From Prorocentrum cordatum (taxonomy: Eukaryota; Sar; Dinophyceae; Prorocentrales; Prorocentraceae), in NCBI GenBank assembly GCA_963575745.1, contig CAUYUJ010021165.1:55459-119458 (forward strand): a stretch of 64,000 nt of DNA, given 5' to 3'. Positions 1-64,000 of the stretch are shown piece after piece. The notes under the pieces were generated by a model. That model saw only the letters and a list, made by a program, of their open reading frames with translations, was not told where the DNA came from and searched no databases. The translations under genes were made by a program, and so were the position numbers. Each line of letters starts with the position of its first letter. Positions within the stretch are counted from its first letter, which is position 1.

Positions 1-992
1 GCGGAGAAATTGGCATGCCAGATGGACCCAAGGGTTCAACGGGTGACTCGGTGCGCCAACAGGCGCCGCGAAGGCGTCATGCCACTTGGACCCAATCTTT
101 CACCAGGGTGTTTGTCAATCAAGGTGTCGTCATCCACATACTTTTCTCAAGTTCCTCGACTTCTGCTATGTTGTTATGGACGGCCTCTAGCTCCAGCAAC
201 AGATGCTTCAAAGTGTGATGCAACATTCTTATGTTGTCGCACGCAGCTTTCAGCCTATCACATTAGGAATATGTCATGGAGATCAGCTTGCCCAGGTGCA
301 TGGGTCATGAACTTCAAACCAGCTAATTCAACTGAGAGCCCGCCAGCAGGCTTACCTGCATCCTTGACAACTAGCGATGGCTGCGCAAACGAATCCATCC
401 TCTTGCAGATACCGCTCTTGAAATATTGACTGCAGCAGGCTCCTCCTCATCATCCGCTTCGACAAGTCCCAAGGAACGAACAACGCCCTGACTGATTGTT
501 CTTTCGCGGCGCCCAGAAAATACGACCTCAGCGTCAAAACCATCCCCCGACCTGCCTGGGGATGCGTTCTGGCCAGAATCTCAAATGGAATCCAACTGTG
601 GCGACGCGGACGCTGCAGCCGCCTCCAAAACGGCAAAACCGTTTACCATTAGGTCGGGCATGTCCCCCTACAGGCAGATTTTGGCCGAAAATAAAAACTA
701 CTCACAGCATATTCCAAAATGGTCGAAAATAGTCAGGGAAACAAAAAACGTCCCCATACGATTGTTTGACTATGTTTGGCTATTCCTCCTGTGGAGGGAC
801 AGGCACGACTTGCAGAGGGCAGAAAATCCACCCCCAATAGTTACCGCCCCGACAAGCGAAGCCGTTCAGTAAACGCACCCAGGGGGGAATGACTCGAGCA
901 GGGCAGGGCTGCTCAATGACTGCCCCAGGCCATTTCGTGAACGTCAACTGTCGGGTCCGGGTGGTTCTGCCTCTCTTGACAGAGGTCTGGGC
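1..992 (-). other. chlH intron sequence, 3' side not reached
   Basis: No exon resembling the next ChlH segment (VIPVFAGGLDF) is visible here. Apart from the short inverted-repeat element at 650-811 I see only unique, non-coding sequence. Confidence 0.6.
650..811. mobile_element. Short TIR element, family 1 copy a
   Basis: About 160 bp with inverted ends: AGGTCGGGCATGTCCCCCTA at the left, and the complement of CTCCTGTGGAGGGACAGGCA at the right. The interior is AT-rich with GACTATGTTTGGCTATTCC. No ORF; MITE-like. Confidence 0.6.
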
Positions 993-62553
<61,561 letters not shown>

Positions 62554-62795
62554 CTGGGTCAGCTAGTCGGGGCCAGTCGCATTGGGTGGCGGTGTCATCT
62601 CTTGGGGCTTCGGCGGCTACCGCGGACCGTAGGGGCCTGTAGGGGGCACTCCCCGCCGATCACATTTGTAAGCATGGCAGCTGGATCGTGATCAGGCTGC
62701 GAAGCCTCTTGAAATGCCGAGAACGTCCTGGGAGGAGCAAGCGCCAAGATCGGGGGCGCCTCGAGGACGCAGGGGAACGAGAATCGGCTTTGACC

Positions 62796-62987
62796 CTGAA
62801 CGTCAAACGCAGACCTCCGAAGCGGAAGGAACTTGAACAGGCCGACTGGCACGACTTCCTCGTGCCACCGCTTGCGCAGCAAAGCACCTTCAGCAGCATC
62901 CTCGCAAAGCACCTCGGCAGGCAGGCCGACATGCGCGCCCAGCGTTGCGTAGTCCACCTCCAACACCTGGGCGGCAAGCTGCACGTC
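62796..62987 (-). CDS. Candidate exon of unknown protein
   Basis: Sixty-four codons between acceptor ttcggag|GAC and the 3' end GTTCAG|GG encode VLEVDYATLGAHVGLPAEVL, then LRKRWHEEVVPVGLFKFLPL. It looks like globular protein but does not match ChlH or anything I know. It could belong to the gene ending at 63066, to the extreme 5' part of chlH, or be chance. Confidence 0.3.
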
Positions 62988-63065
62988 CTCCGAAGCACTT
63001 GTACTGGTACCAGCCGGGGGGCCTGTGAAGGACCCCCCCAGGAGCGACTGAGCACTCGGGCCGAT

Positions 63066-63338
63066 TCATTCGCTTCCCTCGGGCTCGAACGCCGGACCCG
63101 AGTCGAAATCGGCGTGCCCGTAGGAGCCCATCTGGAGAGCGCTGGTCTCCTGCTTGATGCCGTCCATCTTCAACTCCCTGACGCTGCTCACCTCCGCCGA
63201 CGCCGGCTCTTTGATCTCGTCATCTGGCTCCTTCTCCTCGGTCTGCGTGGCGGGGCTCGTCACCTCTGGCTCGTTCTCCCTGATCTCCGCCCCCGGATCC
63301 TTCTCCTTGATAATCTTCCGCGCCTGCTCCTGGATCTC
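63066..63338 (-). CDS. Candidate 3' exon of an unknown acidic protein
   Basis: An open minus frame after acceptor gagcag|GAG reads EIQEQARKIIKEKDPGAEIR, then an E/K/P-rich stretch, then GSYGHADFDSGPAFEPEGSE and a TGA at 63066. The composition and clean stop suggest a real C-terminal exon. If so, a separate same-strand gene ends here and chlH begins downstream of it. I do not recognise it. Confidence 0.35.
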   Translation of the reverse strand, partial: EIQEQARKIIKEKDPGAEIRENEPEVTSPATQTEEKEPDDEIKEPASAEVSSVRELKMDGIKQETSALQMGSYGHADFDSGPAFEPEGSE

Positions 63339-63529
63339 CTGCTCGGTGTTGGGGGGCCTGGCGGTCAGGGCCCTGCGCGCCCACGGACGAAGATGAAATC
63401 GCCGCCTGGCAAGCTCTTCCGCCAACCACATCCGCACGCGATCTCGCCCTCCAGCCTGGAAGCCAGGCTTTCCGGAAACGTCGGCGCCACCACCCGCGCG
63501 GACATCTGCGGCGACAGGCCCTTGGGAAC

Positions 63530-64000
<471 letters not shown>

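Overview
The window looks like nuclear DNA of a photosynthetic dinoflagellate. The evidence is sparse coding sequence in a sea of microsatellites, introns with GC, GA or GT donors and mostly AG|G acceptors, relict dinoflagellate spliced-leader (SL) sequence in front of nested genes, and degraded retroelements. There is one 100-base assembly gap at 31401-31500. No bacterial signals (operons, ribosome binding sites, CRISPR) are present.

The main feature is one minus-strand gene that fills almost the whole window: the H subunit of magnesium chelatase (chlH), the porphyrin-binding subunit of the enzyme that inserts Mg2+ into protoporphyrin IX in the plastid. I read eleven short exons (27-142 nt) in strictly collinear order: 62553-62488, 58546-58487, 55726-55667, 43959-43876, 38426-38343, 36089-35994, 27641-27615, 8254-8168, 7411-7385, 3692-3600 and 1134-993. 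They join in frame to about 275 residues of the N-terminal part of ChlH. About 0.83 kb of coding sequence is spread over 61.5 kb, with introns from about 0.76 to 19.4 kb. Both ends of the gene lie outside the window. The first exon (62.5 kb) and the ninth (7.4 kb) are the least certain.

The introns hold nested units on the same strand as chlH. The 19.4-kb intron carries (i) a three-part broken gene at 17.45-13.24 kb, not recognised except for a SET-like tail, and (ii) a large broken ORF at 23.5-19.6 kb of possible transposase type. The 8.4-kb intron carries an intact 271-codon tRNA-His guanylyltransferase (Thg1)-like ORF at 33363-32548. The 11.7-kb intron carries a degraded reverse-transcriptase element at 54.7-50.2 kb. 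Three of these four are preceded by a match to the 3' part of the dinoflagellate SL, as expected for cDNA copies of trans-spliced mRNAs. Two RNase H-type LINE remnants lie on the opposite strand (59.3-60.4 and 10.1-10.5 kb).

The rest is repeat: long (CTC)n, (CAT)n and (TAG)n tracts with a striking strand bias, several short inverted-repeat elements (MITE or foldback type), tandem arrays, and a dispersed CCCAAGANGGCC-like minisatellite. A possible separate minus-strand coding region lies at 63.4-62.8 kb.
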